Positions 51,101 through 60,906 of a DNA stretch of 64,000 nucleotides are shown piece after piece. The notes beneath the pieces were generated by a model, which ran no database searches, was not told the DNA's origin, and was given only the letters and a program-made list of their open reading frames with translations. The DNA lies in the NCBI RefSeq assembly GCF_001639145.1, contig NZ_LROY01000002.1, forward strand, positions 1,148,501 to 1,212,500. Reading direction: 5' to 3'. Position 1 is the stretch's first letter. Every line of letters starts with the position of its first letter. The translations under genes were made by a program, and so were the position numbers. This DNA is from Microbulbifer sp. Q7. GTDB lineage: Bacteria; Pseudomonadota; Gammaproteobacteria; Pseudomonadales; Cellvibrionaceae.

Positions 51101-51841
51101 CAGGCCATGCTCGCGGACATTATCGACAACAAACGCCTGACCGCGCGGGCGGTATTTGGACTGTGGCCGGCCAATTCCGACGGCGACGACATCATCGTGT
51201 ACAGCGACGAAAGCCGCACTGAGGAACTGGCGCGCCTGCACCAGATGCGCCAGCAAATACAAAAACGGGGCGGCGATGGTTTTTGCCGCTCTCTTGCGGA
51301 CTTTATCGCCCCGGTGGGCTCCGGTGTGGCGGACTATATCGGTGGTTTTGCGGTAACTACCGGTATCGGCGCTGACGAACTGGCGGCAGAGTATGAAGCG
51401 AAGCACGATGACTACAGTGCGATCATGGTCAAGGCGCTCGCGGATCGCCTCGCGGAGTCGTTTGCGGAACACCTGCACAAAGAAGTGCGTAAGCATTACT
51501 GGGGCTACCAGCCCGACGAGACACTGAGCAACGAAGACCTGATAAAAGAAGCCTACACCGGTATTCGGCCGGCACCCGGCTACCCCGCCTGCCCTGACCA
51601 CACCGAAAAAGGCACGCTGTTCAAGCTGCTGAACGCTGAACAGAATACGGGCATCCAGCTGACATCCAGTTTCGCCATGATGCCGGCTGCGGCGGTGAGT
51701 GGCTGGTATTTTGCACACCCGGAATCCAAGTACTTCAATGTGGGCAAAATCAGCCGCGACCAGCTCGCCAGCCTGGCCGAGCGCAAGGGAATGACGGAGC
51801 AGGCACTGGAGCGCTGGTTGCGCCCCAACCTGGAAGACTGA
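48134..51841 (+). CDS. metH: Cobalamin-dependent methionine synthase
   Basis: 1235 residues, close to E. coli MetH (1227). Moves a methyl group from methyltetrahydrofolate to homocysteine through methylcobalamin. Domains in order: homocysteine-binding barrel with zinc ligands Cys254, Cys317 and Cys318 (GLNCALG, GGCCGTT); pterin-binding barrel (about 350-620); B12-binding domain with [11 protein letters not shown] (His766 ligand); and the C-terminal SAM-binding reactivation domain (about 900-1235). ATG 48134 is chosen: AAGGA lies 7 nt upstream, and the ATG at 48128 overlaps that site. Confidence 0.96.
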   Translation: MSENRSQQSRDQRLQQLHDALAERIVILDGGMGTMIQQEKLGEADYRGARFADYPSDLKGNNDLLVLTQPELIERLHREYLEAGADIIETNTFNATRLSQSDYDLEDLVPELNLVAAQVARRAADALSTPEKPRFVAGVLGPTSRTASISPDVNDPGARNVTFEQLVDNYVESANALIDGGSDLILIETIFDTLNAKAAIYALKKVFQARGYELPIMISGTITDASGRTLSGQTTEAFYYSVAHANPISVGLNCALGATELRPYVEALASVCSSHVSAHPNAGLPNEFGEYDETPQQTAAIVAEFAQSGFLNILGGCCGTTPEHIRAIADAVADIPPRKLPELKPALRLSGLEPYVVDENALFVNVGERCNVTGSARFKRLIMEEDYDTALQVAAAQVEDGAQVIDFNMDEAMLDSVAAMRRFLNLCATEPDISKVPFMVDSSKWEVIEAGLQCIQGKPIVNSISLKEGEEDFVDKARSCLMYGAAVVVMAFDEKGQADTFARKTEICKRSYDILVDKVGFNPSDIIFDPNIFAVATGIEEHNNYAVDFIEATQWIRQNLPGANVSGGVSNVSFSFRGNNPVREAIHSVFLYYAIKAGLNMGIVNAGQLAVYDDLPEELREKVEDVILNRSDDATEALLDIAEKYRGDGAAAERKEDLAWRQLPIRERLAHSLVKGINNYIEQDTEEARAASKRPLDVIEGPLMDGMNIVGDLFGEGKMFLPQVVKSARVMKQAVAYLQPYIEAEKTVDSKPNGRILMATVKGDVHDIGKNIVGVVLACNNFEVIDLGVMVPAETILQAAKDNDCDIIGLSGLITPSLDEMVHVAAEMERQGFDIPLMIGGATTSKAHTAVKIDPQFNRNQTVYVADASRAVGVASNLLSDELRPAFVKGIQEEYEKVRVRTANRKRNDPRLSYEKALQAGPKLDWENFQPKVPNHPGLTVLDDFPLDKLVDTIDWTPFFISWDLAGKYPAILNDDVVGEAATDLFKNAQAMLADIIDNKRLTARAVFGLWPANSDGDDIIVYSDESRTEELARLHQMRQQIQKRGGDGFCRSLADFIAPVGSGVADYIGGFAVTTGIGADELAAEYEAKHDDYSAIMVKALADRLAESFAEHLHKEVRKHYWGYQPDETLSNEDLIKEAYTGIRPAPGYPACPDHTEKGTLFKLLNAEQNTGIQLTSSFAMMPAAAVSGWYFAHPESKYFNVGKISRDQLASLAERKGMTEQALERWLRPNLED

Positions 51842-51955
51842 TCCCCGGTCCTTGCCCCACCTGACAAGCGCACCTTGCGGCCAACCCCCGAATCGGGTTC
51901 ACTCAGTGTCCAAGGTGTGCATTTGCAGTGCAGGCTTCTCGAGGAGAATTTGGTC

Positions 51956-52168
51956 ATGCGACAAGACAACGGGCAAAAACCGTCGTTCGGGCAGGTGGTA
52001 TTGAGTACTCTCGCCGCAGCGATCGGCGTTCAGTCGGACAAAAATAGGGAGAGGGATTTCAAAGGTGGCAGCATCAAGGCGTACGTGGCCGCGGGGCTGA
52101 TTTTCACCGCCCTGTTTGTACTCACCCTGGTTCTGGTGGTGAAAATGGTCTTGAGCAATATGGGATAG
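51956..52168 (+). CDS. DUF2970 family small membrane protein
   Basis: 70 residues. PSFGQVVLSTLAAAIGVQS followed by a single transmembrane helix (about 45-67) matches DUF2970, a small family of unknown function common in gammaproteobacteria. GAGGAG lies 9 nt before the ATG. The gene is 114 bp after metH and probably has its own expression signals. Confidence 0.78.
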   Translation: MRQDNGQKPSFGQVVLSTLAAAIGVQSDKNRERDFKGGSIKAYVAAGLIFTALFVLTLVLVVKMVLSNMG

Positions 52169-52241
52169 CGCCCGGATTCCGCAAGAACCCGGGTAAACGC
52201 AATCCAGACAACTCTCTCAGCTCTGGCCCGGAGGCCAGTCT

Positions 52242-52376
52242 TTAGCCCTGAGAGGCTACCCAGTAAATGCAGGTGGCAACGAAAATGCCCACCAATGCAA
52301 TCGCCGCCATGGCGTCCACTACGTTATCGCTATCGTCGGATACAACTACTACTTCTCGTGCCACTTGATCGTTCAT
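52242..52376 (-). CDS. 44-residue single-helix membrane protein
   Basis: Small frame starting MNDQVAREVVVVSDDSDN and continuing into one hydrophobic helix (about 24-40, AAIALVGIFVATCIYWVA) before a short tail SQG. A GGAG stands 8 nt before the ATG. The acidic N terminus plus C-terminal helix is typical of small membrane regulators. Family not recognised. It converges with the DUF2970 gene, 73 bp away, and is divergent from cysI. Confidence 0.55.
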   Translation of the reverse strand: MNDQVAREVVVVSDDSDNVVDAMAAIALVGIFVATCIYWVASQG

Positions 52377-52668
52377 CGGAATACTCCGTCACTCAAGAAA
52401 TCATTATTGTTTTTTAAGGTAGCAGCACCGCGTGTACGCGGTTTCTCAAGTAGATCAAATCCCCGCAAGCGGCGCAACCAGTGTACTGCGCGCCGCCTCC
52501 GCCCCGGCCCGCCTCTTATAACCTTCGGTTACTAAGGTAGCGAAAAAAATTGTTATTTTTTGTATAAGGCGGCTGGTATGTTATGCGCCACTCAGGCTCA
52601 CAGGTAGGGTCCGCAATACCCTACGGGCGCCGGGTACAGGCGTAAAAAAGTAATGGAATCAAGCTCTT

Positions 52669-54333
52669 ATGTATCGATACGACGAACAGGACCACGCGTT
52701 GGTCCGGCAACGGGTGGCCCAGTTTCGCGGGCAGACCGAACGTTATCTCGCCGGTGAGCTGAAAGAAGAAGAATTTTTGCCGCTGCGCCTGCAGAACGGC
52801 CTGTATGTACAGCGCTTGGCGCCGATGCTGCGTATTGCCGTGCCCTACGGCCTGATGAACAGCACTCAACTGCGCCGCCTGGCCCACATTACCCGCAAGT
52901 ACGACAAGGGCTATGCCCATTTCACTACGCGTCAGAACGTACAGCTGAACTGGCCGAACCTGGAAGATGTACCGGACATCCTCGCCGAACTGGCCGAGGT
53001 AGAGATGCATGCGGTGCAGACCAGCGGCAACTGTATCCGCAACACCACCACCGACCAGTTTGCCGGCGTTGCCCGGGATGAGCTGGTAGATCCACGCCCC
53101 TACTGCGAACTGATTCGCCAGTGGTCTACCTTCCACCCGGAATTTGCCTTCCTGCCACGCAAATTCAAGATCGCAGTTTGCGGCGCCAACGAAGACCGCG
53201 CCGCCATCCGCGCGCACGATATTGGCATTCAGATCGTGAAAAATGCGCAGGGCGAGACCGGTTTCCAGGTGTTTGTCGGTGGTGGCCTCGGCCGCACACC
53301 CATCCTCGGCGCTGCGATTCGCGACTTCCTGCCCGAGGCCGACCTTCTGTCCTATCTGGAAGCCATCGTGCGTGTCTACAACCAGCTGGGCCGTCGCGAC
53401 AACAAGTTCAAGGCGCGCATCAAGATCCTGGTAAAAGCGATGGGGGCGGACGCGTTCGCCCGCCACGTCGAAGCCGAGTGGGACCAGATAAAAGACGGTG
53501 CCGACCAACTGACACCGGAAGCCATTGCCTGGGCCAAGCGCTTTTTCCCCGAGCCCGAATACAAATCGTTTACCGATGGCCACGGTGACGCAGTGCTGCG
53601 CGACCAGGCCGGTGAAGACAAAGCCTTCGGCCGCTGGCTGGAGCGCAATACTTTCCCCCACCGGGTGAATGGCTATCAGTCAGTGACCCTGAGCACCAAG
53701 CCCACCGGTATTCCTCCCGGCGACGTGACCGACCGCCAGCTGGAGGCCATCGCTGAACTGGCCGATAAATACAGTTTTGGTGAAGTCCGTGTCACCCACG
53801 AACAGAATGTGGTGCTCGCCGACGTGGAGCAGGAACAACTGTTCACATTGTGGCAGGAGGCCCGCAAGCATGGCTTCGCCACCCCGAACATCGGCACCCT
53901 CACCGATATGATCTGCTGCCCCGGCGGCGATTACTGCTCACTGGCCAATGCCAAATCCATTCCGGTGGCGGAGGCAATCCAGCGCAAGTTTGACGACCTG
54001 GATTACCTCTATGACTTGGGTGACCTGGATCTGAACATCTCCGGGTGCATGAACGCCTGTGGCCATCACCACATCGGCCACATCGGCATCCTCGGTGTGG
54101 ACAAAAAAGGCGAAGAGTTTTACCAGATCCAGCTGGGCGGCAATTCGACCAAGAAAGCCAGCCTCGGCAAGGTCCTGGGCCCCAGCTTCTCCCGCGACGA
54201 AATGCCTGAAACCATTGAAAAGATTCTCGATGTGTTTGTCGAAAACCGCCAGCCGGAAGAGTTCTTCATCGACACCTACAACCGTATTGGGCTGCAGCCA
54301 TTCAAGGAGCGCGTGTATGCCAAAGCCAGCTGA
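52669..54333 (+). CDS. cysI: Sulfite/nitrite reductase, siroheme-Fe4S4 hemoprotein (CysI type)
   Basis: 554 residues, the Pseudomonas-type CysI length. Reduces sulfite to sulfide for cysteine synthesis with siroheme and a 4Fe-4S cluster. The cluster/siroheme cysteines are all present: Cys417 and Cys423 (CCPGGDYC) and Cys460 and Cys464 (SGCMNACGHH), with two ferredoxin-like half domains (about 40-105 and 335-400). No CysJ flavoprotein gene is adjacent, so electrons may come from ferredoxin. The final 17 bp overlap the next gene (DUF934), the conserved partner of this CysI clade. Confidence 0.93.
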   Translation: MYRYDEQDHALVRQRVAQFRGQTERYLAGELKEEEFLPLRLQNGLYVQRLAPMLRIAVPYGLMNSTQLRRLAHITRKYDKGYAHFTTRQNVQLNWPNLEDVPDILAELAEVEMHAVQTSGNCIRNTTTDQFAGVARDELVDPRPYCELIRQWSTFHPEFAFLPRKFKIAVCGANEDRAAIRAHDIGIQIVKNAQGETGFQVFVGGGLGRTPILGAAIRDFLPEADLLSYLEAIVRVYNQLGRRDNKFKARIKILVKAMGADAFARHVEAEWDQIKDGADQLTPEAIAWAKRFFPEPEYKSFTDGHGDAVLRDQAGEDKAFGRWLERNTFPHRVNGYQSVTLSTKPTGIPPGDVTDRQLEAIAELADKYSFGEVRVTHEQNVVLADVEQEQLFTLWQEARKHGFATPNIGTLTDMICCPGGDYCSLANAKSIPVAEAIQRKFDDLDYLYDLGDLDLNISGCMNACGHHHIGHIGILGVDKKGEEFYQIQLGGNSTKKASLGKVLGPSFSRDEMPETIEKILDVFVENRQPEEFFIDTYNRIGLQPFKERVYAKAS

Positions 54334-54889
54334 GCCCGCCGTGAAAAAGCCCGTGGGTGAACAACCGGAAAATCCCGCCCAGCTGATCCTGGATGGTGCC
54401 GTGGCATCCAACCAGTGGAACCTGCTGCCACTGGGGGGAGAGGAACAAATCACCGCAGACAACCTGGCACCCGGCAAGGTGATTCTGCCGCTCAGCCTGT
54501 GGCTTGAATTGCGCGAGCAACTGCACGATCGCCGTGAGGAAATCGGGGTCTGGCTGGACAGCGACGAGACCGCGGACCTGCTCGGTGACGACGCAAAGGC
54601 GCTGCCACTGATCGCCGCACACTTCCCCGCGTTCACAGACGGCCGCGGCTTCACCGCAGGGCGCCTGTTGCGCGAGCGCTTCGGATACACCGGTGAACTT
54701 CGGGCAGTGGGTAACTTCATTCGCGACCAGCTCACTTACCTGACCCGCTGCGGTTTCAATGCCTTTGCCTATCAGGGCGATGAGCCACTCGAAAACCTGC
54801 TGGACTCCATGCGCGACTTCACTGACAGCTATCAGGCCGCGGTGGATCAGCCGCTGCCAATATTCCGCCGCCGCCCACTGGCGGGCTGA
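54317..54889 (+). CDS. DUF934 family protein, CysI partner
   Basis: 190 residues. DUF934 proteins almost always follow this type of cysI and are annotated as probable oxidoreductases in sulfite reduction, though the activity is not proven. The segments TDGRGFTAGRLLRER and CGFNAF are typical. The start is uncertain: ATG 54317 overlaps cysI by 17 bp, which supports coupled translation. The first 35 residues are low-complexity, so a start further downstream is conceivable. Confidence 0.85.
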   Translation: MPKPAEPAVKKPVGEQPENPAQLILDGAVASNQWNLLPLGGEEQITADNLAPGKVILPLSLWLELREQLHDRREEIGVWLDSDETADLLGDDAKALPLIAAHFPAFTDGRGFTAGRLLRERFGYTGELRAVGNFIRDQLTYLTRCGFNAFAYQGDEPLENLLDSMRDFTDSYQAAVDQPLPIFRRRPLAG

Positions 54890-55054
54890 CACGCTCAAGA
54901 AGCCGGCTCCTAGGGGGCTGGCTGAAGCATCCTGCGCGCGAGCCGTTGCCCGGCGCCCTCACCCATCCGATATCAAGTTCAGGCCCAACCAGGCGCCACA
55001 ATCTGCGAATCTGCGATATGATTTGCACTCGCACGCTCATGGAACCTGGCCTGT

Positions 55055-56245
55055 ATGAAAACCAACTTGCCGGCAACGCCAGCGGATACCGCGGTCGACT
55101 GGTGGCCACAACAACTACAACCGGCCAGCGCACTGTTCGCAGAGCACCCGATTCTGGGCGCTATCGCCATATTCGCCGGCGCGTTAGTGGTCGCCGTGCT
55201 GTGTCGCATCGTGGTATTTAAACAGCTGAAGCGCTGGCTATCCGACGATGCTTCGGGTCCCGGCCAGCGGCTGTTTGCACAACTGCAGCGACCAGTATTC
55301 ACCACCATCGTCTGCGTCGGGCTGATTATTGCGTGCCGCCTGGCGATACCGGACAACGGCCGCATTTTAACCAGTCTTTTGACAACGGCCGTACTGGCGA
55401 GCTGGGTTCGCGCCCTGTTCTTCCACTGCGGCACATTGCTGGAGGTGATCAGCACCAAGTCGGCACGACTCTCATTGATCGACCAGCGCGCAATTCCCCT
55501 GCTCGACCTGACCTGCAAGATGCTGGTCATTTTATTTGGCAGTTACCTCCTGCTGCTCGTCTGGGGGATAAACCCGCTGGGGTGGCTGGCGTCTGCCGGC
55601 GTGATCGGCATTGCGGTGGGTTTTGCAGCAAAGGACACACTGGCCAACCTGTTTTCTGGCTTCTTTATTCTCGCCGACGCACCTTACAAGCTCGGGGATT
55701 ATGTGAATCTCGACAGCGGTGAGCGCGGCCGCGTAACCCACATCGGCCTGCGCAGTACCCGGATACTGACCCGCGAGGACGTGGAGATCACGCTACCCAA
55801 CTCGCTGATCGCGAGCGGCAAAATCGTGAATGAGAGTGGTGGCCCAAGCCCCTCGATCCGCGTCACGATCCCCGTAGGTGTCGCTTACGGATCGGACGCC
55901 GAGCAGGTTTGCAAGATCTTGCTGGATGTCGCACTACCAAACCCCGACCTCGTCATGACGCCTGAGCCACGGGTGCGCATGCGACGTTTTGGCGCGTCGA
56001 GTCTCGACTTCGATCTACTCGTCTGGATTTCACAACCGGAGGAGCGCGGGCGTATACGCCACGAGCTGTTGATTGGTATCTACAAAACGTTGGCAGCACA
56101 TAAGGTAGAAATTCCGTACAACAAATCGGATATCTACATCAAAGAGTGGCCGCCAGGTCCGGGGGCAGCAGAGCAGTATCCAGAGATACCGAATCGCGCG
56201 CGCACATCGGGCGAACCGACTGCGGACGCCTCTGAGCCCACCTGA
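55055..56245 (+). CDS. MscS-family mechanosensitive channel
   Basis: 396 residues. Four hydrophobic helices (about 30-53, 80-100, 110-128, 150-175) and the pore-lining helix with GVIGIAVGFAAKDTLANLFSGFFIL, followed by the beta domain DYVNLDSGERGRVTHIGLRSTRI and the C-terminal alpha/beta domain. MscS channels open under membrane tension to release solutes on osmotic downshock. The glycine-alanine packing of the pore helix supports channel function. It converges on the ArsA-like gene; the extra N-terminal helices mark a mid-length MscS type. Confidence 0.88.
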   Translation: MKTNLPATPADTAVDWWPQQLQPASALFAEHPILGAIAIFAGALVVAVLCRIVVFKQLKRWLSDDASGPGQRLFAQLQRPVFTTIVCVGLIIACRLAIPDNGRILTSLLTTAVLASWVRALFFHCGTLLEVISTKSARLSLIDQRAIPLLDLTCKMLVILFGSYLLLLVWGINPLGWLASAGVIGIAVGFAAKDTLANLFSGFFILADAPYKLGDYVNLDSGERGRVTHIGLRSTRILTREDVEITLPNSLIASGKIVNESGGPSPSIRVTIPVGVAYGSDAEQVCKILLDVALPNPDLVMTPEPRVRMRRFGASSLDFDLLVWISQPEERGRIRHELLIGIYKTLAAHKVEIPYNKSDIYIKEWPPGPGAAEQYPEIPNRARTSGEPTADASEPT

Positions 56246-56279
56246 GCAAGCCACCCATAACGACTGGCCGCTCCAAATA

Positions 56280-57323
56280 CTAGAGCGGCTGATCAGCCAG
56301 CGCTCCTGATTGCGCAACGATCGCGTTCGCCAGCCAATCCAGCCCTGCCCGCCCCTGCAGTACACGCCCGGTCATCATCAACTGCAACTTTGGCAGACAC
56401 GCGAATTCTGCAGACACCTTTGCCACTACTTGCTGCTGAAGCGCCCATGCGCCGCGCAAAAATTCCACTTCTTTTGCATCGGGAGGCAACAGGCGGTTGA
56501 GCACGAGCCCCGCAATGTCGATGTGAGCCTCTGCCAGGGCTGCGGCCGCACGCAGGGTTTCTTCCAGGGGAAGGGATTCCGCCGTCAGCACAAACAGGAA
56601 GCCGGTAGTGGCCCGGTCGCACAATACTCGTGCGGATTCACGAAAGCGCTGCTGGCGCTCGCGCAATGGCGCGAGCACCGGCGGCAAATTACTGACTGGC
56701 TTCTCGCCTTGAGCCGTAGGTTCGCGAGGTGTTCGGAGAGAACCAATCACGTCGCGAAAGCGCTCAGCGCGCTTTTTCTGCGATACCAGCCCATCCACCC
56801 AGGTGGACATCACCGCAGGTAGCGACAACAGGCGCAGCGTGTGCCCGGTGGGGGCAGTGTCAAAAATAATCAGGTCGTACTCGTGACGACGCTGGATCAG
56901 ACGAGTAATTTCGTCCAGTAGCCCAGCCTCTTCCGCCCCCGGGGAATGGCGGGTAAGACGCAATTGCTTTTCCAACTGGGGGCGCAAGTTGATGGCCACA
57001 TGGGGCAACATCTGACTGCGTATCGATTCCAGGTATGCATCCAGCGCGGCGCGCGGATTCAACTCCTGCGCAAACAGCCCATTACCCGCCCAGGGGATCG
57101 GCTGCGGGCCCTTGTTTCCCAGAGCACATTCAAACAAGTCACTGAGATTGTGTGCGGGGTCGGTGGAAACCAGCAGAGTTTTACACCCGCGCTTTGCCGC
57201 AGCAACAGCAAGGCCCGCTGCCACCGTACTTTTGCCCACGCCGCCCTTGCCGCCCACCATCAGCAGCCGGCGCTGTAACAGCTGATCGAGATTGAGCGTC
57301 ATTGCCGCAGGATTATCCAGCAT
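56280..57323 (-). CDS. ArsA/Get3-like P-loop ATPase
   Basis: 347 residues, a single ArsA-type domain. The deviant Walker A VGGKGGVGKST (23-33) starts it, and DTAPTGHTLRLL and VSTDPAHNLSD are the family switch motifs. Bacterial single-domain ArsA proteins are ATPases with unclear clients; Get3 relatives target tail-anchored proteins. The ATG at 57323 overlaps the stop of the small CC-tailed gene by one base (TGATG), and cstA lies just upstream, so I infer a role linked to that transporter rather than arsenite export; no arsB is present. Confidence 0.82.
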   Translation of the reverse strand: MLDNPAAMTLNLDQLLQRRLLMVGGKGGVGKSTVAAGLAVAAAKRGCKTLLVSTDPAHNLSDLFECALGNKGPQPIPWAGNGLFAQELNPRAALDAYLESIRSQMLPHVAINLRPQLEKQLRLTRHSPGAEEAGLLDEITRLIQRRHEYDLIIFDTAPTGHTLRLLSLPAVMSTWVDGLVSQKKRAERFRDVIGSLRTPREPTAQGEKPVSNLPPVLAPLRERQQRFRESARVLCDRATTGFLFVLTAESLPLEETLRAAAALAEAHIDIAGLVLNRLLPPDAKEVEFLRGAWALQQQVVAKVSAEFACLPKLQLMMTGRVLQGRAGLDWLANAIVAQSGALADQPL

Positions 57324-57616
57324 CAGCAGCAGCGCAGTTCATCGAGGGGCGAGCGTTCCATACCCATGCGCTTGTGCCACTGGTGGAAGCGCTCGAGCAT
57401 CAGGGGTTGCAGTTCCAGCGTGTAAACACTGACGGGATTGGGAATACCGAGGGATTCTGCATAAACCAGCAGCATAAACAGATCTTCCTCATCCCGCTCT
57501 GTGCGCGCCAACGCACTGCGATAAGGGCCGTTGTAATAGGCCTCCATTTGTTCGCCAATCCGACGAAAAACCAGTTTCAGGTTTTTTGGCAGGCGCGTTT
57601 TCTGAGAAGGTTCCAT
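57323..57616 (-). CDS. Small protein ending in Cys-Cys (cory-CC-star-like)
   Basis: 97 residues, soluble, rich in charged helices (KLVFRRIGEQMEAYYNGPYR) with a C terminus DELRCC. This matches, as I recall it, the small cory-CC-star family, whose members end in a Cys-Cys pair and lie beside cstA and an ArsA-like ATPase, exactly as here. The terminal cysteines may bind metal or make a reversible disulfide. It is 39 bp after cstA and translationally coupled to the ATPase. The family name is from memory and should be checked; the gene itself is convincing. Confidence 0.72.
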   Translation of the reverse strand: MEPSQKTRLPKNLKLVFRRIGEQMEAYYNGPYRSALARTERDEEDLFMLLVYAESLGIPNPVSVYTLELQPLMLERFHQWHKRMGMERSPLDELRCC

Positions 57617-57655
57617 CCCCTCATCCTCAATGGCGTAAGGTGAATTGTTGCGTCG

Positions 57656-59332
57656 CTAGGGTTCTTCCCCAACAGGCTGCACGGTGCGCTTACGCAACGC
57701 CGCGGCACACTCCAGCGCGACTAAAATGGCCGCCACCAGCACCACAAGATCCAGACCCAGTAAAAACCAGTCCTGTCGTTGGTAAAAGCCATTCAATTGA
57801 ATCAACAGTGCGGCCAATGTCATCACCAGCAGGAACACCAGCGGCACCAGCGTAATCCACACCGGTCGCTTGAGTCGCACCAGCATCACCGTAATCACCA
57901 GCAGGGTAAGGCCCGCCAGCAACTGATTGGTGGTACCAAACAGCGGCCAGATAACCAGGCCGCCACTGCCATCGGCACCACCGGCACCGAATGCCAGCAA
58001 CACACAGCATCCCACGGCCATAAGCGTGGCCGGCAGAGGTTTGCCCAGCCAGCGCACCCCGTATATTTCCCCAAACTCCTGAAAAATATAACGTTGCAAA
58101 CGCAGCCCCGTGTCCATGGTCGTGCCGGCGAACAGGGCCGCCATGACCGTGAGAATGGTTCCCGCTACTGCCGTATCAATACCCACTCCGGCACTTAAGA
58201 TTGTCGCCCCGCCATCCACAAATGCCTGCACCCCGCCCTGCCCGAACGCGCTATAGACCGCCTGCCAGTCCCCCAGCGAGGCGAAGCCTGCACAGGCGGC
58301 AATAATGGCAGCCAGGGCCAGCGCGCCCTCGCCCACGGATCCAAAATACCCCACAAAGCGCGCGTCTGGCTCACGGTTTAACTGTTTGGATGTGGTGCCA
58401 CTCGCCACCAACCCGTGGAAGCCGGAAATGGCCCCGCAGGCGATGGTTACAAACAATAGCGGCACCAGTGGTGGCGTACCTTGAGGCACCTGATGATTGA
58501 TCATCGGCGCCACCACCTCCGGGTTTCCAATCAGCACCGCGGAATACAGCAGAATCAAACCCACAAACAACTGCAGGCCATTGATGTAATCCCGTGGCTG
58601 AAGCAGCACCCAGACCGGTAACAGGGAAGCAATGGCCGCATAGGCAAACAGGATAAGAATCCACGCGGCGTTGGCGGAGAGTCCGGCCACCGACGCCGGC
58701 AACGAAACCGGGACTGAGGGACCGATGTAGATCAGCGCGTAAAGTGCAGCCACCCCAAAAAAGGACACCAACCCGAGGTTCCACCGGAAACGGTAAATCA
58801 GCTGGCCGATTACCAGTGCCACCGCGATGGCACCCCAGATAGGCACCACCGATCCCGGGTTTTTGATCAGCAAGCCGGCGATGACCACGCCGAATACGGC
58901 GTTGACCATCAACAGCACCAGGAAGATCACGATCATGAAAATACTGCGGGCGCGCCTGCCGACCACATGTCCGGTCAGGGATCCCACGGATAGCCCACGA
59001 TTGCGCACGCTCGCCCAGATGGCGCCGCTGTCGTGCACACCAGCGAAAAAGACGGTCCCGAGCACAACCCACAGAAAAGCGGGAAGCCAGCCCCAGATAA
59101 CCGCGATGGCCGGACCAACAATGGGGGCGGCACCGGCAACGGATGTGAAGTGGTGCCCCCAGAGTACGAACTTGTTGGTGGGTACAAAGTCCACCCCGTC
59201 TTCAAATTCGTGGGCGGGCGTCACGAAGTCCGGATCAAAACGGTAAATACGATCGGCAATATATTGCGAATAGAAGAAGTACCCGGCAGCCATGCCCCCG
59301 AGCCCCAGCAACATCAGCAGTATCGCACTCAT
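57656..59332 (-). CDS. cstA: Carbon-starvation protein A family transporter (CstA)
   Basis: 558 residues and about 14-16 hydrophobic helices. The N-terminal HHFTSVAGAAPIVGPA and the SGFHGLVASGTTSKQLNRE segment are CstA signatures. CstA-type proteins import pyruvate or peptides in E. coli during starvation. This is the shorter clade (E. coli CstA has 701 residues); it lacks the C-terminal CstA 5TM-extension. First gene of a three-gene operon with the CC-tailed protein and the ArsA-like ATPase. Confidence 0.9.
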   Translation of the reverse strand: MSAILLMLLGLGGMAAGYFFYSQYIADRIYRFDPDFVTPAHEFEDGVDFVPTNKFVLWGHHFTSVAGAAPIVGPAIAVIWGWLPAFLWVVLGTVFFAGVHDSGAIWASVRNRGLSVGSLTGHVVGRRARSIFMIVIFLVLLMVNAVFGVVIAGLLIKNPGSVVPIWGAIAVALVIGQLIYRFRWNLGLVSFFGVAALYALIYIGPSVPVSLPASVAGLSANAAWILILFAYAAIASLLPVWVLLQPRDYINGLQLFVGLILLYSAVLIGNPEVVAPMINHQVPQGTPPLVPLLFVTIACGAISGFHGLVASGTTSKQLNREPDARFVGYFGSVGEGALALAAIIAACAGFASLGDWQAVYSAFGQGGVQAFVDGGATILSAGVGIDTAVAGTILTVMAALFAGTTMDTGLRLQRYIFQEFGEIYGVRWLGKPLPATLMAVGCCVLLAFGAGGADGSGGLVIWPLFGTTNQLLAGLTLLVITVMLVRLKRPVWITLVPLVFLLVMTLAALLIQLNGFYQRQDWFLLGLDLVVLVAAILVALECAAALRKRTVQPVGEEP

Positions 59333-59487
59333 GCAGCCCGTCCTTGTTTAGCATTATTTTACGGCGGTGGTACGTCGCTTGTATCCGTCTGCACTGATAC
59401 TAGCGCAGTCGCCTCATGCTTCACTGCTGGCTGCGTGTGTTTCCACATAATTGGCGCCGGGTTCGCCCTCAAGCCCCTAATCGCCGA

Positions 59488-60711
59488 TCACACCACGCCC
59501 TCGCTATGCAGGGCTGCGATCTCTTCATCGTCAAGGCAAAGCTGTTGTGACAAGACCTCATCGGTGTGCTGGCCCAGGGTAGGCGGTGCCTGGGAGTAAT
59601 CCAGCGGCGACGCGGAAAAGCCCAGCGGGTTACGCACGGTTTTCACTTTACCCGCGGCCGGATGATCCTGCTCCAACACCATGTCGCGCGCCTGTACCTG
59701 AGGGTCGGCAAACACCTGCTCAAGCGTATTGATTGGACCACAGGGCACATGTGCGGCGCTCAGTTTTTCCAGCCACCACGACGCCGCCCGCGCGCGGGTT
59801 GCACGCTCAATAACCGGTATCAGCTCGTCGCGGGCCTGTACCCGGGCACTGTTGGTGGCGTACGCCGGGTCGGTGGCCAGTGAGTGCAAGCCGGCGATTT
59901 CGCAAAACTTTCTAAACTGACTGTCATTGCCCACGGCAAGCATGAAGTAGCCATCACTGGCGGGCACCGCCTGGTACGGCACGATATTCGGGTGTGCCGT
60001 GCCCTGGCGCTCGGGGCTTTTGCCGGAGGTCAGGAAGTTCTGTGCCTGATTGGCGAGCCAGGCCACCTGGGTGTCCAGCAGCGCGAGGTCAATCTGCTGT
60101 CCTTCGCCCGTTCGGTCCCGGTGAATCACGGCCGCCAGTACGCCGGCCACTGCGTACATGCCCGTCATCAGGTCCGCCACCGCCACACCCACTTTCTGTG
60201 GCCCAGCGCCGGGCTGCCCTTCTGGCACGCCGGTGAGGCTCATCAAGCCTCCCATGCCCTGAATCATGGCATCGTACCCCGCACGCTGTGCGTAGGGCCC
60301 GGTCTGCCCAAATCCGGTAATGGAGCAGTAAATGATGCCCGGGTGAATGGCCTTGATGGATGCGTAATCGAGGCCGTACTTTTCCAGGCCGCCCACCTTG
60401 TAATTTTCCAGCACGATGTCGCACAGCTTGACCAGTTCCCTGAGCAACGCCTGGCCACGCGGATGGGTGATATCCACGGTAATGGACTTCTTGCCGCGAT
60501 TGGCGCTCAGATAGTAGGCGGCATCGGCAGTATCCTGCCCCGCAGCATCTTTCAGATACGGAGGCCCCCACTGTCGGGTATCGTCGCCCTTGCCCGGCCG
60601 CTCCACCTTGATAACTTCGGCACCGAAGTCAGCCAGTACCTGACTGGCCCAGGGGCCCGCCAGAATCCGGCTGAGATCGAGAACTTTGAGGTGAGCGAGT
60701 GGGCCGGCCAT
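59488..60711 (-). CDS. Class III CoA-transferase (CaiB/BaiF family)
   Basis: 407 residues. Exchanges coenzyme A between carboxylic acids. Typical features are LAGPWASQVLADFGAEVIKVERP at the N terminus, the catalytic Asp in the GVAVADLMTGMYA segment and GRTGEGQQIDLALLD-like text (here RTGEGQQIDLAL). Formyl-, carnitine- and succinyl-CoA transferases all look alike, so the substrate is open. Upstream of cstA on the same strand with a 155-bp gap; probably a separate unit. Confidence 0.88.
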   Translation of the reverse strand: MAGPLAHLKVLDLSRILAGPWASQVLADFGAEVIKVERPGKGDDTRQWGPPYLKDAAGQDTADAAYYLSANRGKKSITVDITHPRGQALLRELVKLCDIVLENYKVGGLEKYGLDYASIKAIHPGIIYCSITGFGQTGPYAQRAGYDAMIQGMGGLMSLTGVPEGQPGAGPQKVGVAVADLMTGMYAVAGVLAAVIHRDRTGEGQQIDLALLDTQVAWLANQAQNFLTSGKSPERQGTAHPNIVPYQAVPASDGYFMLAVGNDSQFRKFCEIAGLHSLATDPAYATNSARVQARDELIPVIERATRARAASWWLEKLSAAHVPCGPINTLEQVFADPQVQARDMVLEQDHPAAGKVKTVRNPLGFSASPLDYSQAPPTLGQHTDEVLSQQLCLDDEEIAALHSEGVV

Positions 60712-60906
60712 AGATTTACCCTGGAATTAAAACGTGATCACAATTTTGAAGGCGTGAACATTAACAGATTTCGAATCGATTGGTCTAAATCGGGCACCGC
60801 CATACACTGGAGAACAAGGCTGTCCTGAGTAAACCAGTGCTGGCCCACCGGACCCCGTAAAATCACGGCAATCAAACAATAAGACGACCGAAAAGAGATT
60901 CGCGCT

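Noticed and set aside
56280-57323. Arsenite-efflux system
   Set aside because: The ArsA-like ATPase has a single domain and sits with cstA; no arsB, arsR, arsC or arsD lies nearby.
59884-60828. Plus-strand frame of 314 codons opposite the CoA-transferase
   Set aside because: Runs past the CoA-transferase start and has no family features.
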